Assembly (NCBI RefSeq): GCF_014648995.1 | Contig: NZ_BMSE01000025.1 | Span: forward strand, 61,696 to 125,695 | Length of the DNA stretch: 64,000 nt | Source of the DNA: Streptomyces massasporeus | Lineage (GTDB): Bacteria; Actinomycetota; Actinomycetes; Streptomycetales; Streptomycetaceae | Reading direction: 5' to 3' | Shown here: piece after piece, positions 37,022 through 45,105 of the stretch | Layout: the number at the start of each line of letters is the position of its first letter | Position numbering within the stretch: position 1 is the stretch's first letter | The notes under the pieces: generated by a model | Told to the model about the DNA's origin: nothing | The model's input: only the letters and a program-made list of their open reading frames with translations | The model's database searches: none | Made by a program: the position numbers and the translations under genes

Positions 37022-37620
37022 CCGAACTGAATGTCATCGGCCTCATCCTGTCCGCCGTGCTGCTGGCCATGGCCTGCGTCAAGGCGGACCGGGTCCGGGC
37101 CTGGCGCGCCGGCATCAACCCGGCGGCAGAGGAAGTGTCCGACGCCTCCTTCATCGCTGCTCGCGTTATGTTCGTCACCCTGGCCGGCGTCGGCATCTAC
37201 CTGTGTGTGCAGGGCTTCAATGTCTCCGATGACACGGAGTGGGATGACGCCGAGTTGACGTCCGCGGTGCAGGGCGCCACGGACGCCTTGGACGGCAGTT
37301 CCGGTTTCGGCGACATCTACGCCGAGGACGACGACACCGGCTGGATCGACGAATACGGGACAAAGATCGAGCAGGAGGTCGTCGAGCACGGCGGCGGTGA
37401 CGCCCCGCAGTACGGCGTGAACGCGACACCCGCCGACTCGAACACGCCCTCCGAGGCGCGTTACACGGTCACCGGCGGTGACTCGGCATTCTGCATGCAG
37501 GTCACACGCACCCGGTCGAAGGACGGGGACTATGAGCCGCCGGGAATCGGGGGAGGTCAGGGGACGGTGACGGTCCCTTCGTATGACTTCGCGGTGACGA
37601 CGCGTGAGGGCGGTTGCTGA
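37009..37620 (+). CDS. Membrane protein of the type VII locus, unknown function
   Basis: A 203-aa protein with two N-terminal membrane helices (LNVIGLILSAVLLAMACV, about 7-24, and ARVMFVTLAGVGIYLCVQGF, about 51-70) and an acidic extracytoplasmic or cytosolic domain. The latter contains conserved-looking VSDDTEWDDAELTSAVQGAT and two Cys residues (in DSAFCMQVTRT and at the C-terminus, GGC). I recognise no family. ATG 37009 lies 13 bases inside the mycosin gene, so it is part of the eccB-mycP transcript, suggesting a role at the secretion complex. Confidence 0.85.
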   Translation: MDALTELNVIGLILSAVLLAMACVKADRVRAWRAGINPAAEEVSDASFIAARVMFVTLAGVGIYLCVQGFNVSDDTEWDDAELTSAVQGATDALDGSSGFGDIYAEDDDTGWIDEYGTKIEQEVVEHGGGDAPQYGVNATPADSNTPSEARYTVTGGDSAFCMQVTRTRSKDGDYEPPGIGGGQGTVTVPSYDFAVTTREGGC

Positions 37621-37676
37621 CTTCGCGAGGCGGCCCGATCCCGTCCATCTTGTAACTCGCATACCACGAAGTTCAG

Positions 37677-37705
37677 TTGGTCGCGTCTCACACGTTGACT
37701 ACAGT
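37677..37705 (+). promoter_or_regulatory. Candidate housekeeping-type promoter before the ESX substrate genes
   Basis: TTGGTC (37677-37682) and TACAGT (37700-37705) are separated by exactly 17 bases and lie about 75 bases upstream of ATG 37782. This fits the vegetative sigma factor consensus moderately well (-35 TTGACA-like, -10 TANNNT). It falls in the only sizeable gap (160 bases) in the eccB-esxA series. Confidence 0.45.
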
Positions 37706-37781
37706 GGTGATCGAGTGTGCCGGTCGGGTGATCGCCTGTGCACCTCAACGACTTTACAAACGGGGAACGGGGAGGGAAGGC

Positions 37782-38234
37782 ATGCTGCCTGCGGAGGGTT
37801 TCAAGGTCGGCTTGGAGGCGCTGGGGACCTTCAAGAAGCGTGTCGATGCCGTGCTCTCCACATTCGAGGGCTCACCCGGCAGCCCCCAGAAGATCGCGGC
37901 GCACGCCCTCTCCGAGGTCTCTTTCAGCGGCTCGGGCGGCTTCGCCGAGGCCAAGGGCCTTCACAGCCAGTACGAACGCGTCCACGAACGCCTCACCGCG
38001 CTCTCCAAGAACCTGGGCCTTCAGATCGAGGCGATGCAGATCGCCGTCATGGGCGCGGGCGGAAACTTCAGCAACATCGACGAGGAGGAGCGGCGGCGGT
38101 TCTGGGAGATCAAGACTGAAATCGGCCGCCAGCACTACGAAGCGAAGCGGGAGAGGGAAGCGGCGGAGGCTGCGAAGCAGGGCGCGTCCGCGCCAGAACG
38201 TTCTGATGACGACCAGGCAGGTGACCTGTACTGA
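37782..38234 (+). CDS. Helical type VII-associated protein of unknown family
   Basis: A 150-residue predicted all-helical protein: FKVGLEALGTFKKRVDAVLSTFE, LHSQYERVHERLTALSKNLGLQIEAMQIAV, and an acidic-basic C-terminal helix rich in Glu/Arg/Ala. No WxG motif is present, but the two-helix pattern resembles ESX substrate partners. ATG 37782 follows GGGGAGGGAAGGC. Its stop shares one base with the next gene's ATG (TGATG), indicating coupling to the 559-aa protein, which is probably its partner. Confidence 0.75.
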   Translation: MLPAEGFKVGLEALGTFKKRVDAVLSTFEGSPGSPQKIAAHALSEVSFSGSGGFAEAKGLHSQYERVHERLTALSKNLGLQIEAMQIAVMGAGGNFSNIDEEERRRFWEIKTEIGRQHYEAKREREAAEAAKQGASAPERSDDDQAGDLY

Positions 38235-39913
38235 TGAGCGAAGAGCAGGAACACCCGGTGCCGCACCAGGCGGAGAGGGAGCAGGCCGCTGCGCAGATCG
38301 GCACCATCGACATGGTGAGCGGCGCGACGGGGGTGGCCCAGTTCCTCCCCTTCGGCTGGAAGGTCCCCCGTGTCTTCGGCAAGACGAACTTCGAGGGCCA
38401 CGCCCTGAACGACATGGTCGACATGGTCGAGTCCGCAAAACCGGAGGATTTGGAACTTGCGGGCACTGCCCTGCTGAACGCCCAGACCGCTATCGAAGAC
38501 GCCGCCGAGGAACTCGAAGGCCACATCACCCGGGTCGACTGGGAAGGCGAGTCGGGCGAGGCCTTCCGCAAATGGGGCGCCAATCTCGTCATCCACGCCC
38601 GCAAACTCGCCGCCTTCGCCGACGCCGCCGGCACCCAGATCACGGCAGCGGCCACGGGCCTCGCCTCCGTCCGCAGCGCCATGCCGCCGCGCGACACCCG
38701 AGAGGACCCCAAGGCGGTCGCGGACATTCCGACGCCCAAGCAAACCGAAAGCAACGCGGAGTACGCGGCTGCGGTCAAGGCCGAGAAGGACCGCCAAGAG
38801 GCGATCAACCAGATGAACCGGCTGGCGTCCTTCTATGCGGTGTCGGAAGAGATCATGGCGGGGCAGGAGCCGCCTACGTTCGAGCCTATGCCGGATGTGG
38901 GGGTGCCTAAGCCGGATCCGAACTATGGGGATCTCAGGAACTCTGGAGCACAGGGCAGCGGGGGTCTAGGGTCCGGGCACCAGGCAGCGGTCGCTGGCCA
39001 TGATTCTTCGAGTACGGCGGCTGGGCACGCGCGATCGGGAGACGCTACGACTCCGCTCAAGCATGTGGACGCCCCGACGGCTTCTTCGGATGTGAACATC
39101 GGCACGAAGATCGACAGCGTGGGCACCCTGCCGCCCCAGGAAGCCACGAGGCCGTCGACCAGTGTGGCGCCGACGACGACTGGCCCGAGTGGCGGCAGCG
39201 GAGGGGCCCTCCCTCCCGTCCCCTCCGGTACGCTTCCCTCCCCCCTCAGCGGGCAGGCAGGCCGCACATCAGGGTTCGGCGGAGCGAACGGCAGTAGGGC
39301 GCCGATCTCGGCTCAAGGTCGTACAGGCGCTTCGAACGGCACTGTCGGCGGTCGCGGTAAGACTGGCCCGATGGGTCACGCCACCACCCCGGTGCAGCCA
39401 GGTGCTCAAGGCGGCAGCGCTTCCCCCATGGGCCGAGGCGTCTCCGGAGGAATGCCACGCACCGTCGGAGGACCGGCGGGCGACCGGGCGGGCAGCGCGA
39501 GTTCCACAGGTGCGGCGCGCGGTAATGGAATTGTTGGAGGAAGACCTGCCGCAGGTCCTCAAGGGGCGACCGGTTCCAAGGTCCCGCGCGGTACGGTCGT
39601 CGGCGCTGGCGGCAACACCAGCTCCCGTGCGCCCGCCGGCCAAATCGGGCAGCGCGGAGTGATCGGGGCGCCGAACTCTGCCCCGGGTGCTCGTCCGGGC
39701 CAGACTGCGCGTCCAGCCGCCGGCAATGCCGACGGCGTCGTTGGTACACCCAAGGGGCGAGCTCCAGCAGGGAGAAGCGGTGGACCGGCCGGAGGTGGCG
39801 CAGGCGCGCCGCACGGCCCGTCGGGAAACCGACGAAACAGGAACCGCAGGGATCGTGAGGGTGAGTCTCAACCGGAGACCCCGCGACGCAACACGCCGCC
39901 AGTGGCTGATTGA
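38234..39913 (+). CDS. PPE/WXG-like type VII substrate candidate with a long Gly/Ser/Pro-rich tail
   Basis: The 559-aa product has a helical N-terminal half (about 1-215) containing RVDWEGESGEAFRKWGANL (Trp-x-Gly turn between two helices, as in WXG100/PPE proteins at about residues 97-115). The rest (about 225-559) is disordered: Ser/Gly/Pro-rich, with repeated GGRG, VGGRP, GNGIVGG and APAGRSGGPAGG pieces, ending basic (GNRRNRNRRDRE). This matches ESX substrates with large low-complexity tails. It begins immediately after the 150-aa gene (one-base overlap), and the second mycosin gene follows it directly, so it may be a substrate of that protease. Confidence 0.75.
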   Translation: MSEEQEHPVPHQAEREQAAAQIGTIDMVSGATGVAQFLPFGWKVPRVFGKTNFEGHALNDMVDMVESAKPEDLELAGTALLNAQTAIEDAAEELEGHITRVDWEGESGEAFRKWGANLVIHARKLAAFADAAGTQITAAATGLASVRSAMPPRDTREDPKAVADIPTPKQTESNAEYAAAVKAEKDRQEAINQMNRLASFYAVSEEIMAGQEPPTFEPMPDVGVPKPDPNYGDLRNSGAQGSGGLGSGHQAAVAGHDSSSTAAGHARSGDATTPLKHVDAPTASSDVNIGTKIDSVGTLPPQEATRPSTSVAPTTTGPSGGSGGALPPVPSGTLPSPLSGQAGRTSGFGGANGSRAPISAQGRTGASNGTVGGRGKTGPMGHATTPVQPGAQGGSASPMGRGVSGGMPRTVGGPAGDRAGSASSTGAARGNGIVGGRPAAGPQGATGSKVPRGTVVGAGGNTSSRAPAGQIGQRGVIGAPNSAPGARPGQTARPAAGNADGVVGTPKGRAPAGRSGGPAGGGAGAPHGPSGNRRNRNRRDREGESQPETPRRNTPPVAD

Positions 39914-39936
39914 TAAGAGCGAGGATCTACAGAGGG

Positions 39937-41205
39937 ATGACAAGGACCAGCCCACGTGGCGGATTGACGGCGTTCTTCGCAGGACGTGCCGGAAGACGGG
40001 TGTCCACAGCGTGCGCGGCACTCGGTGCTTTCGCAATCATGTCCTCGGGGCTGGCTACGAGTGCGGTCGCCGCAGACATTCAGTCGAAGCAGTGGTACTT
40101 GGACGCGATGCACGCCGAAGACATGTGGAAGATCAGCACAGGCAAAGGAGTCAAAGTTGCCGTGCTGGACACCGGCGTGAATCCGGACACACCTTCCCTG
40201 AAGGACCAGGTACTCGCAGATGAGGTGCCGAAGGGGGTCTCGTACAAGGCCACCGAAGACTACAACGGCCACGGCACCAGCATGGCGGAGTTGATTGCCG
40301 GCACCGGCGCCGGAGGTGGGCTGCAGGGCTTGGCCCCCGGCGCGAGAATCGTCCCCTATCGAGTGCTCTCCAAAGGCTTGAGCAGCACCGTCAAGAAAGA
40401 AACACCTGCTGTCGCCGATGCGATCAAGGCTGCGGCTGACAGCGATGCTCAAATCATCAGCATGTCCATCGGCAGTGACATCATCGACCCGGATGTGGAG
40501 AAGGTCGTCAAATATGCCCACTCCAAGGGAAAGTTGATGTTCGCCGCTACCGGAAACGACGCTGAATCCAAAAACTTTATTGGCTATCCAGCCGCCTATC
40601 CCTACGTAGTGGGGGTGGCTGCCGCTGACGGCAAGGGGAAAGTGGGCGGCTTCTCGGAGTTCGGCAACTATGTCGATCTGGCGGCTCCAGGTCTCAATGT
40701 TCCCTACTGGTGCGACGCGACATTCCGCTCGTATTGCAATGAGGGAGATGGAACGAGCATGGCAACCGCCATCGCCTCCGCCTCCGCCGCCCTCATCTGG
40801 TCCGCGCACCCCAACTGGACCGCCAATCAGGTTCTCCGCAGTCTGATCGACACAGCGAGCCGCGACTGGCCGAAGAATAAGCCGAGCAATTATCTGGGCT
40901 ACGGCCTGGTCCGTCCGCGCAAGGTGCTGGAGAACAGCGACATCAACCCGGGGTCGGCCGCCACCGACCCCCTCAGCTTCGAAAACGGAACCGGCGTCAC
41001 GGGCGTCACCGCGTCACCCTCCGCTCCCGCATCAACCTCGTCACAGGCCCCCAAGAACCCTTCTGGCGGCCAGACGTCGGCGGCAGGATCGACCTCGGAG
41101 TCGTCCGACAACACCACGACGTGGGTCGCTCTCGGAGCCGCAGGGGCGGCCCTGGTGGTCGGGGGCGGCGCCTTCGCGGTGATCCGCTCGCGGCGAAAGG
41201 CATGA
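39937..41205 (+). CDS. Second mycosin-like subtilase
   Basis: A 422-aa membrane-anchored subtilase with signal peptide (AALGAFAIMSSGLATSAVAA). The triad is Asp78 (VAVLDTGVN), His112 (NGHGTSMAEL) and Ser274 (GDGTSMATAIASASAALI), with Asn in ATGNDAES. A Ser/Pro-rich linker (about 340-385) and a helix (TWVALGAAGAALVVGGGAFAVI) with RSRRKA tail follow. It is only partly like the upstream MycP, notably in the Ser region. ATG 39937 is preceded by GAGGA eleven bases upstream; TTG 39910, overlapping the previous stop, is an alternative. Codons are less GC-rich than in MycP. Known: ESX loci usually carry one mycosin. Confidence 0.9.
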   Translation: MTRTSPRGGLTAFFAGRAGRRVSTACAALGAFAIMSSGLATSAVAADIQSKQWYLDAMHAEDMWKISTGKGVKVAVLDTGVNPDTPSLKDQVLADEVPKGVSYKATEDYNGHGTSMAELIAGTGAGGGLQGLAPGARIVPYRVLSKGLSSTVKKETPAVADAIKAAADSDAQIISMSIGSDIIDPDVEKVVKYAHSKGKLMFAATGNDAESKNFIGYPAAYPYVVGVAAADGKGKVGGFSEFGNYVDLAAPGLNVPYWCDATFRSYCNEGDGTSMATAIASASAALIWSAHPNWTANQVLRSLIDTASRDWPKNKPSNYLGYGLVRPRKVLENSDINPGSAATDPLSFENGTGVTGVTASPSAPASTSSQAPKNPSGGQTSAAGSTSESSDNTTTWVALGAAGAALVVGGGAFAVIRSRRKA

Positions 41206-41298
41206 CGACTCACGCGGGTCAACCGGTCACACACGACCTCTCCGGCGCGATGACGCGCTCGGAAACGAACCACAGCTCTTACGAAGGGGAGTGCCGAA

Positions 41299-41637
41299 AT
41301 GGTCGACCGCAAGCTTAATGAAGGCGACGTACAGAGGCTTCAGACCGAGGTCGTCGATCGGTACGACAACATCAGGGGATCGCTCGCGAAGCTGCAGGGC
41401 ACGATCGACATGATCGAGAAGGCCTGGAGGGGACAGGGCGCCCAGGCGTTCAACACGAAGCAGACGGAGATCAACCAGCACATGGTCGCGATCGGCAAGA
41501 TGCTCGACGACTTCCTCGAGGGCATCAACCTGAACAAGACCGACAAGCGCAACCTCGAAGACCAGATCGAGGCCGACATGAAGCAGATCTCAGTAGACGA
41601 CCTCGGTGGAAAGACTTCGGCGCTCAACAGCTACTGA
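41299..41637 (+). CDS. esxB: WXG100 family protein (EsxB-like)
   Basis: A 112-residue secreted ESX protein with two helices separated by the WXG turn in IEKAWRGQGAQAFNTKQTE (Trp-Arg-Gly, residues 43-45). The first helix is EVVDRYDNIRGSLAKLQGTID and the second continues to EINQHMVAIGKMLDDFLEG. The C-terminal tail (about 15 residues longer than typical) could carry a secretion signal. ATG 41299 follows GGGGAGTGCCGAA. The name follows the order esxBA described for Streptomyces coelicolor from memory; A and B could be swapped. It should pair with the following WXG100 protein. Confidence 0.88.
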   Translation: MVDRKLNEGDVQRLQTEVVDRYDNIRGSLAKLQGTIDMIEKAWRGQGAQAFNTKQTEINQHMVAIGKMLDDFLEGINLNKTDKRNLEDQIEADMKQISVDDLGGKTSALNSY

Positions 41638-41727
41638 GGCACGCGGACGAGCCACCGGGCGGAAGCGAGCCGCACCGCCTTCCGGGCCGCGCAGCCCGGC
41701 TGACATCTGCACAGAAACGAGGGAAAC

Positions 41728-42030
41728 ATGTCCGGAGCACACTACGACGAACTCGCCGTCACGTACGGCACCATGGACGCACTCGCCACCGAGCTCGGCA
41801 ATCAGGCAAAGAAACTCGAGGAGGACCTCGAGGCCCTGAAGCAGGCCGTGCTCAACGTGTCATCGGGCTGGGGCGGCGAAGCGTACGAGGAGTTCCAGAA
41901 GAAGTCCAAGCAGTGGGATTCGCACGCGCGGGGCATCCACCAGGCGCTGGTCAACATCTCGCAGCGAGTCCACACCGCCGGCGGTGACTACCGAGGCGGC
42001 GACCTGAAGGGCGCCAGCTACTTCCAGTAG
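41728..42030 (+). CDS. esxA: WXG100 family protein (EsxA-like)
   Basis: A 100-residue ESX substrate with the motif SSGWGGEAYEEFQKKSKQWD (Trp-Gly-Gly, residues 48-50) between helices DALATELGNQAKKLEEDLEALK and HARGIHQALVNISQRV. The expected YxxxD/E-like C-terminal motif is represented loosely in GGDYRGGD. ATG 41728 follows GAGGGAAAC. It forms, by analogy, a heterodimer with the WXG100 protein encoded 90 bases upstream that is recognised by EccC. A strong terminator follows its stop, ending the transcript. Confidence 0.9.
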   Translation: MSGAHYDELAVTYGTMDALATELGNQAKKLEEDLEALKQAVLNVSSGWGGEAYEEFQKKSKQWDSHARGIHQALVNISQRVHTAGGDYRGGDLKGASYFQ

Positions 42031-42051
42031 GAGCGCACGGTATGCAAAACC

Positions 42052-42082
42052 AGGGTGGGCACGCACGGGAGGTGCCCACCCT
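42052..42082 (+). terminator. Strong hairpin terminator after the esx pair
   Basis: A perfect 11-base-pair stem (42052-42062 with 42072-42082) encloses GCACGGGAG. The flanks (ATGCAA before and TTGCAT after) extend the pairing with a bulge and one mismatch. It lies 22 bases after the esxA stop. Confidence 0.8.
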
Positions 42083-42257
42083 GTATTGCATTGATCAGCC
42101 GCGTTTCTCTATGAGGAAAGGAAAGAAGATCGCTGTGGAATCAGCGCAGCGTTCGTGCGGCCCCGGGTAAGTGTGAAGCAGTGACCCGGGTTGACGTCCG
42201 ACTGCTCAATTCGTCGACTCGGTTGGTAAGTTGAGGCGCGGGTGCGAAAGCTTTGCG

Positions 42258-42279
42258 ATCAGTCGATATATGGACTGAT
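42258..42279. promoter_or_regulatory. AT-centred inverted repeat before the 161-aa gene
   Basis: ATCAGTC (42258-42264) and GACTGAT (42273-42279) are separated by the AT-rich GATATATG. The element lies 33 bases upstream of ATG 42312, within the 281-base gap that also holds the esx terminator. Such an AT-centred dyad is unusual in this GC-rich DNA and may be an operator. Confidence 0.35.
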
Positions 42280-42311
42280 GCGTCAGCGTAGATAGAGGGA
42301 GGGTGCGGGGG

Positions 42312-42797
42312 ATGGCCTGGGACGAGTGGGAGCAGCTCAAGGCCGGCGTGGCTGAGAGTGAATCGACAGGCATGCGGCTCAACCAGCTCGCTGCGGATGG
42401 TGGCGGAGGAGGCGGGCGCGGTGTCGCTGGTGATCTGGTGGTCAACCAGGATGACCTCGGAGCCGTCGGCCATGACGCGTTCACCCTCTACGAGGACCTT
42501 CGGACCGGGACGGACATCGCTGGCGCGGGCATGAACAAGGATGGGGCCGGATCGACGATGCAGGCCGCCGCCTCCCTGAAGGCTCATGGTTTCGCGACGG
42601 GCAGCGCCCTGGAGCTTACGGTCGATGTCTGGACATCCCAGTCCAAGGCGGTGCTCCAGGCATGCGCGCATATCTCCAATCACCTCGACTACAGCAAGAA
42701 GCTGCACGCTGAGGACGACGCCAAGATCGCGGCTGTACTGCGCAGCCGAGACGGTTTGGCTGAGTCAGTGTCAGAGCTGAGCAAATACTTCAAGTAG
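42312..42797 (+). CDS. Helical protein, presumed partner of the 765-aa type VII substrate
   Basis: A 161-aa protein of unknown family. The N-terminus is MAWDEWEQLKAGVAESE, a Gly-rich linker (DGGGGGGRG) follows near residue 29, and the rest is helical, including ALELTVDVWTSQSKAVLQACAHISNHLDY. It resembles the small helical chaperone-like proteins encoded just before large ESX substrates. ATG 42312 lies three codons after an in-frame GTG; GGAGGGTGCGGGG provides the ribosome-binding site. The 765-aa gene begins ten bases after its stop. Confidence 0.75.
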   Translation: MAWDEWEQLKAGVAESESTGMRLNQLAADGGGGGGRGVAGDLVVNQDDLGAVGHDAFTLYEDLRTGTDIAGAGMNKDGAGSTMQAAASLKAHGFATGSALELTVDVWTSQSKAVLQACAHISNHLDYSKKLHAEDDAKIAAVLRSRDGLAESVSELSKYFK

Positions 42798-42807
42798 GAG
42801 CAGCCCG

Positions 42808-45105
42808 GTGGCCGTCAAGTATATGGATCTGGTTGAGGTGGACCTGGGCAAGCTGGCCACCGCCGTCTCAGACTGGAAGAGCGCCGTCGACAAGCTCAAG
42901 ACCGCAGCGCGGAACGCGCGCAGGGGAATGCAGGCCAAGTCGGAAAAGGCCCGGTGGGCTGGTGCGAACGCCACAGTGACACGCGGCTTCGTCACCAAGA
43001 CGACGAATGAGATCGCGGACCTCCACGCCGAGGCGAACAGCATCTATCAGGTCCTGAACGACGCCCACACGGAACTTGCCTCCCTTCAAAAGCAGATCAA
43101 GACCGCAGTCCAGGCTGATGCCCCGACCCTCGGGGTCCGCGTCGAGGACATCGGCGACGGTAAGGTCCGCTGCTACTTCCCACACATCCGGGGCGACACC
43201 GACGAGCGTACCCAGGACCAGCTCGATGCCAAGCAGGAGTTGGAGAGTCGCATCAACCGGCTCATCGCCCACGCCACAGAGATCGATACGTCGGTGGCTC
43301 GCGCGCTCCGCAAGAGTCACGGCAGCGATCCGCACAACGCCGGGCACAGCTCGTACAAATCCCTAGACGACGCTCAGTCTGAGCGGGCGGCGGAGCTGGC
43401 GAAGCTTGGTCCGAAGATGACTGACAAGCAGTTCACTGAGTTGAACTCCATCATGAAGTGGAACGCGAAGGACGCAGATTTCAGCACGGCCTTCTACAAG
43501 TCTCTTGGGGGGCCCGAGGAGACTTTGGACTTCTACGGTCGTATGGCTCTCGAAGGTACGCAGGGCGATGATCATAAAGAACGATTGGCCCTGACCAGAC
43601 AACTTCAGCGCAACATGGGCAACGCGCTCGCCACAGCGACCGACCCGGACAATGAGCCGCACCTGTCAGCGAGTTGGGGGGAAGAGTTCAGAAAACTGGG
43701 AACCCGGTCAATCGAAATCTACCCGGGGGCCCCGAACCCGCCCTACGGATACCAAGTCCTCGGGGGGCTATTGCGATATGGGAACTATGATGCAGAGTTC
43801 ATCAACCCCATCGCGGAGCACGTTGTTCAACTTCACCAGAAGGATCCTGACTTCTTCATGAACAACAAGCCGGTGACGGGAGGGGCCGACCTCGACTGGG
43901 GATACAACCCGTCAGGAAGGAACGGCGCGGGCTATGACCCGCTCACGAGCGTACTTGAAGGACTTGGGCACAGTCCGGAGGCTGCAAAAAGGTTCTTCAC
44001 CGACGAGCCGACCGTGTATAAGGAGGACGGCACAGTCGACAAGAACGGCACACTTAGTGATGGCTACTTCGACGTCCTGAACGGCAAGGACTTTGCGTGG
44101 GCTCCTGACAGTCTCGTACATCCGGGCAGTGACGAAGCGCAGCATGCACGGACAATGGGCCCCGACGCCCTCGGGCACGCGTTGGAGGCGGCGGTCACAG
44201 GCGACGCTTGGGACGCGGACCCACCGGAGCTACACCGGGACAGCGATACGGCCGAGATCATGAAGCAGGTCATCAATCGCTACAACGCCGCCTCAGAGGG
44301 AGGATCGCCATCTGAGGTGATGAAGGACAGCCTGGCTAAGATGGGCGCGTCATACATCGACGACCTCAACTATTCGATCATGGATTTCGGTGGCTCGGGG
44401 GACGCGCTGGGACGAGACGCGCTCTTCGAGAACAGCAGCGACGGATCGACGCGAACGCCCTTCGGCGAGCAGCAGGCGCGGAACTTCATGATGCTGGTGG
44501 CCGGTGACGAGGACGGATATAAGTCACTGACCGCCGCTCAGCAGCTCTTTATGGCGAGTGGCCTCGCGGCGTTTGAGACCGATGAGGATCGCGGTGTTGC
44601 GTTTGCTCAGAATGCTGCGAAAGTACATGGAATTCTCGATGAATCACGCTCCCATGGGATTCGTGAGGAATTCAAGGATCCGGAAGAGGCTCAGCAGATG
44701 CTGCAGGAGCAGAACGGAGAGTGGCGCAAGTCGCTCGTCAGCGGAGGAGCCACCGTGGCAGCGACGGCTGGTGCGGCGATTCTGCTAGGCCCGGCAGCGG
44801 GTGTCGTGGCCGCCACTGCGGTTCCGTTGGTCATGGAGTCCGCTGGATCCGCTGTCAGTACCGCATATGGCAACCACACATTGGAGTACCTGAAGGACCA
44901 CGAGTACACGAACGACCCTCAGGCGCTTCAAGCCGTGCAGGACGTGGAGAAGGTCGGCGAGCGGGCAGCCACTCAGCCTGTCCTCAACTTCGCCCAAACT
45001 ACCGGAATGGGTAACAACGAAACCACCGATCTCGTCAATGAGATCGAACAGTCCTACTTGGCTGGGAAGACAGCTATCTCGAACAATGAGAAGGTGGCCT
45101 CGTGA
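42808..45105 (+). CDS. Large WXG100-like protein, candidate type VII effector
   Basis: The 765-residue product has a helical ESX-like N-terminus (about 1-170): DLGKLATAVSDWKSAVDKLK, then KARWAGANATVTRGFVTK with a Trp-Ala-Gly turn, and a coiled segment ending near ALRKSHGSD. The middle 170-610 is a soluble domain I cannot name with confidence (DUF6571-like). Near 650-690 lies a Gly/Ala-rich hydrophobic stretch (TVAATAGAAILLGPAAGVVAATAVPLVM when continuous), long enough to span a membrane. No nuclease or toxin motif was recognised. Its stop overlaps the lipoprotein start as GTGA. Codons are visibly less GC-rich than in the core genes. Inference: an ESX-secreted effector or surface protein. Confidence 0.8.
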   Translation: MAVKYMDLVEVDLGKLATAVSDWKSAVDKLKTAARNARRGMQAKSEKARWAGANATVTRGFVTKTTNEIADLHAEANSIYQVLNDAHTELASLQKQIKTAVQADAPTLGVRVEDIGDGKVRCYFPHIRGDTDERTQDQLDAKQELESRINRLIAHATEIDTSVARALRKSHGSDPHNAGHSSYKSLDDAQSERAAELAKLGPKMTDKQFTELNSIMKWNAKDADFSTAFYKSLGGPEETLDFYGRMALEGTQGDDHKERLALTRQLQRNMGNALATATDPDNEPHLSASWGEEFRKLGTRSIEIYPGAPNPPYGYQVLGGLLRYGNYDAEFINPIAEHVVQLHQKDPDFFMNNKPVTGGADLDWGYNPSGRNGAGYDPLTSVLEGLGHSPEAAKRFFTDEPTVYKEDGTVDKNGTLSDGYFDVLNGKDFAWAPDSLVHPGSDEAQHARTMGPDALGHALEAAVTGDAWDADPPELHRDSDTAEIMKQVINRYNAASEGGSPSEVMKDSLAKMGASYIDDLNYSIMDFGGSGDALGRDALFENSSDGSTRTPFGEQQARNFMMLVAGDEDGYKSLTAAQQLFMASGLAAFETDEDRGVAFAQNAAKVHGILDESRSHGIREEFKDPEEAQQMLQEQNGEWRKSLVSGGATVAATAGAAILLGPAAGVVAATAVPLVMESAGSAVSTAYGNHTLEYLKDHEYTNDPQALQAVQDVEKVGERAATQPVLNFAQTTGMGNNETTDLVNEIEQSYLAGKTAISNNEKVAS

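Noticed and set aside
36900..37600. Minus-strand frame opposite the 203-aa membrane protein gene
   Set aside because: The sense frame has two membrane helices, operon overlap and a proper start; the antisense frame has none.
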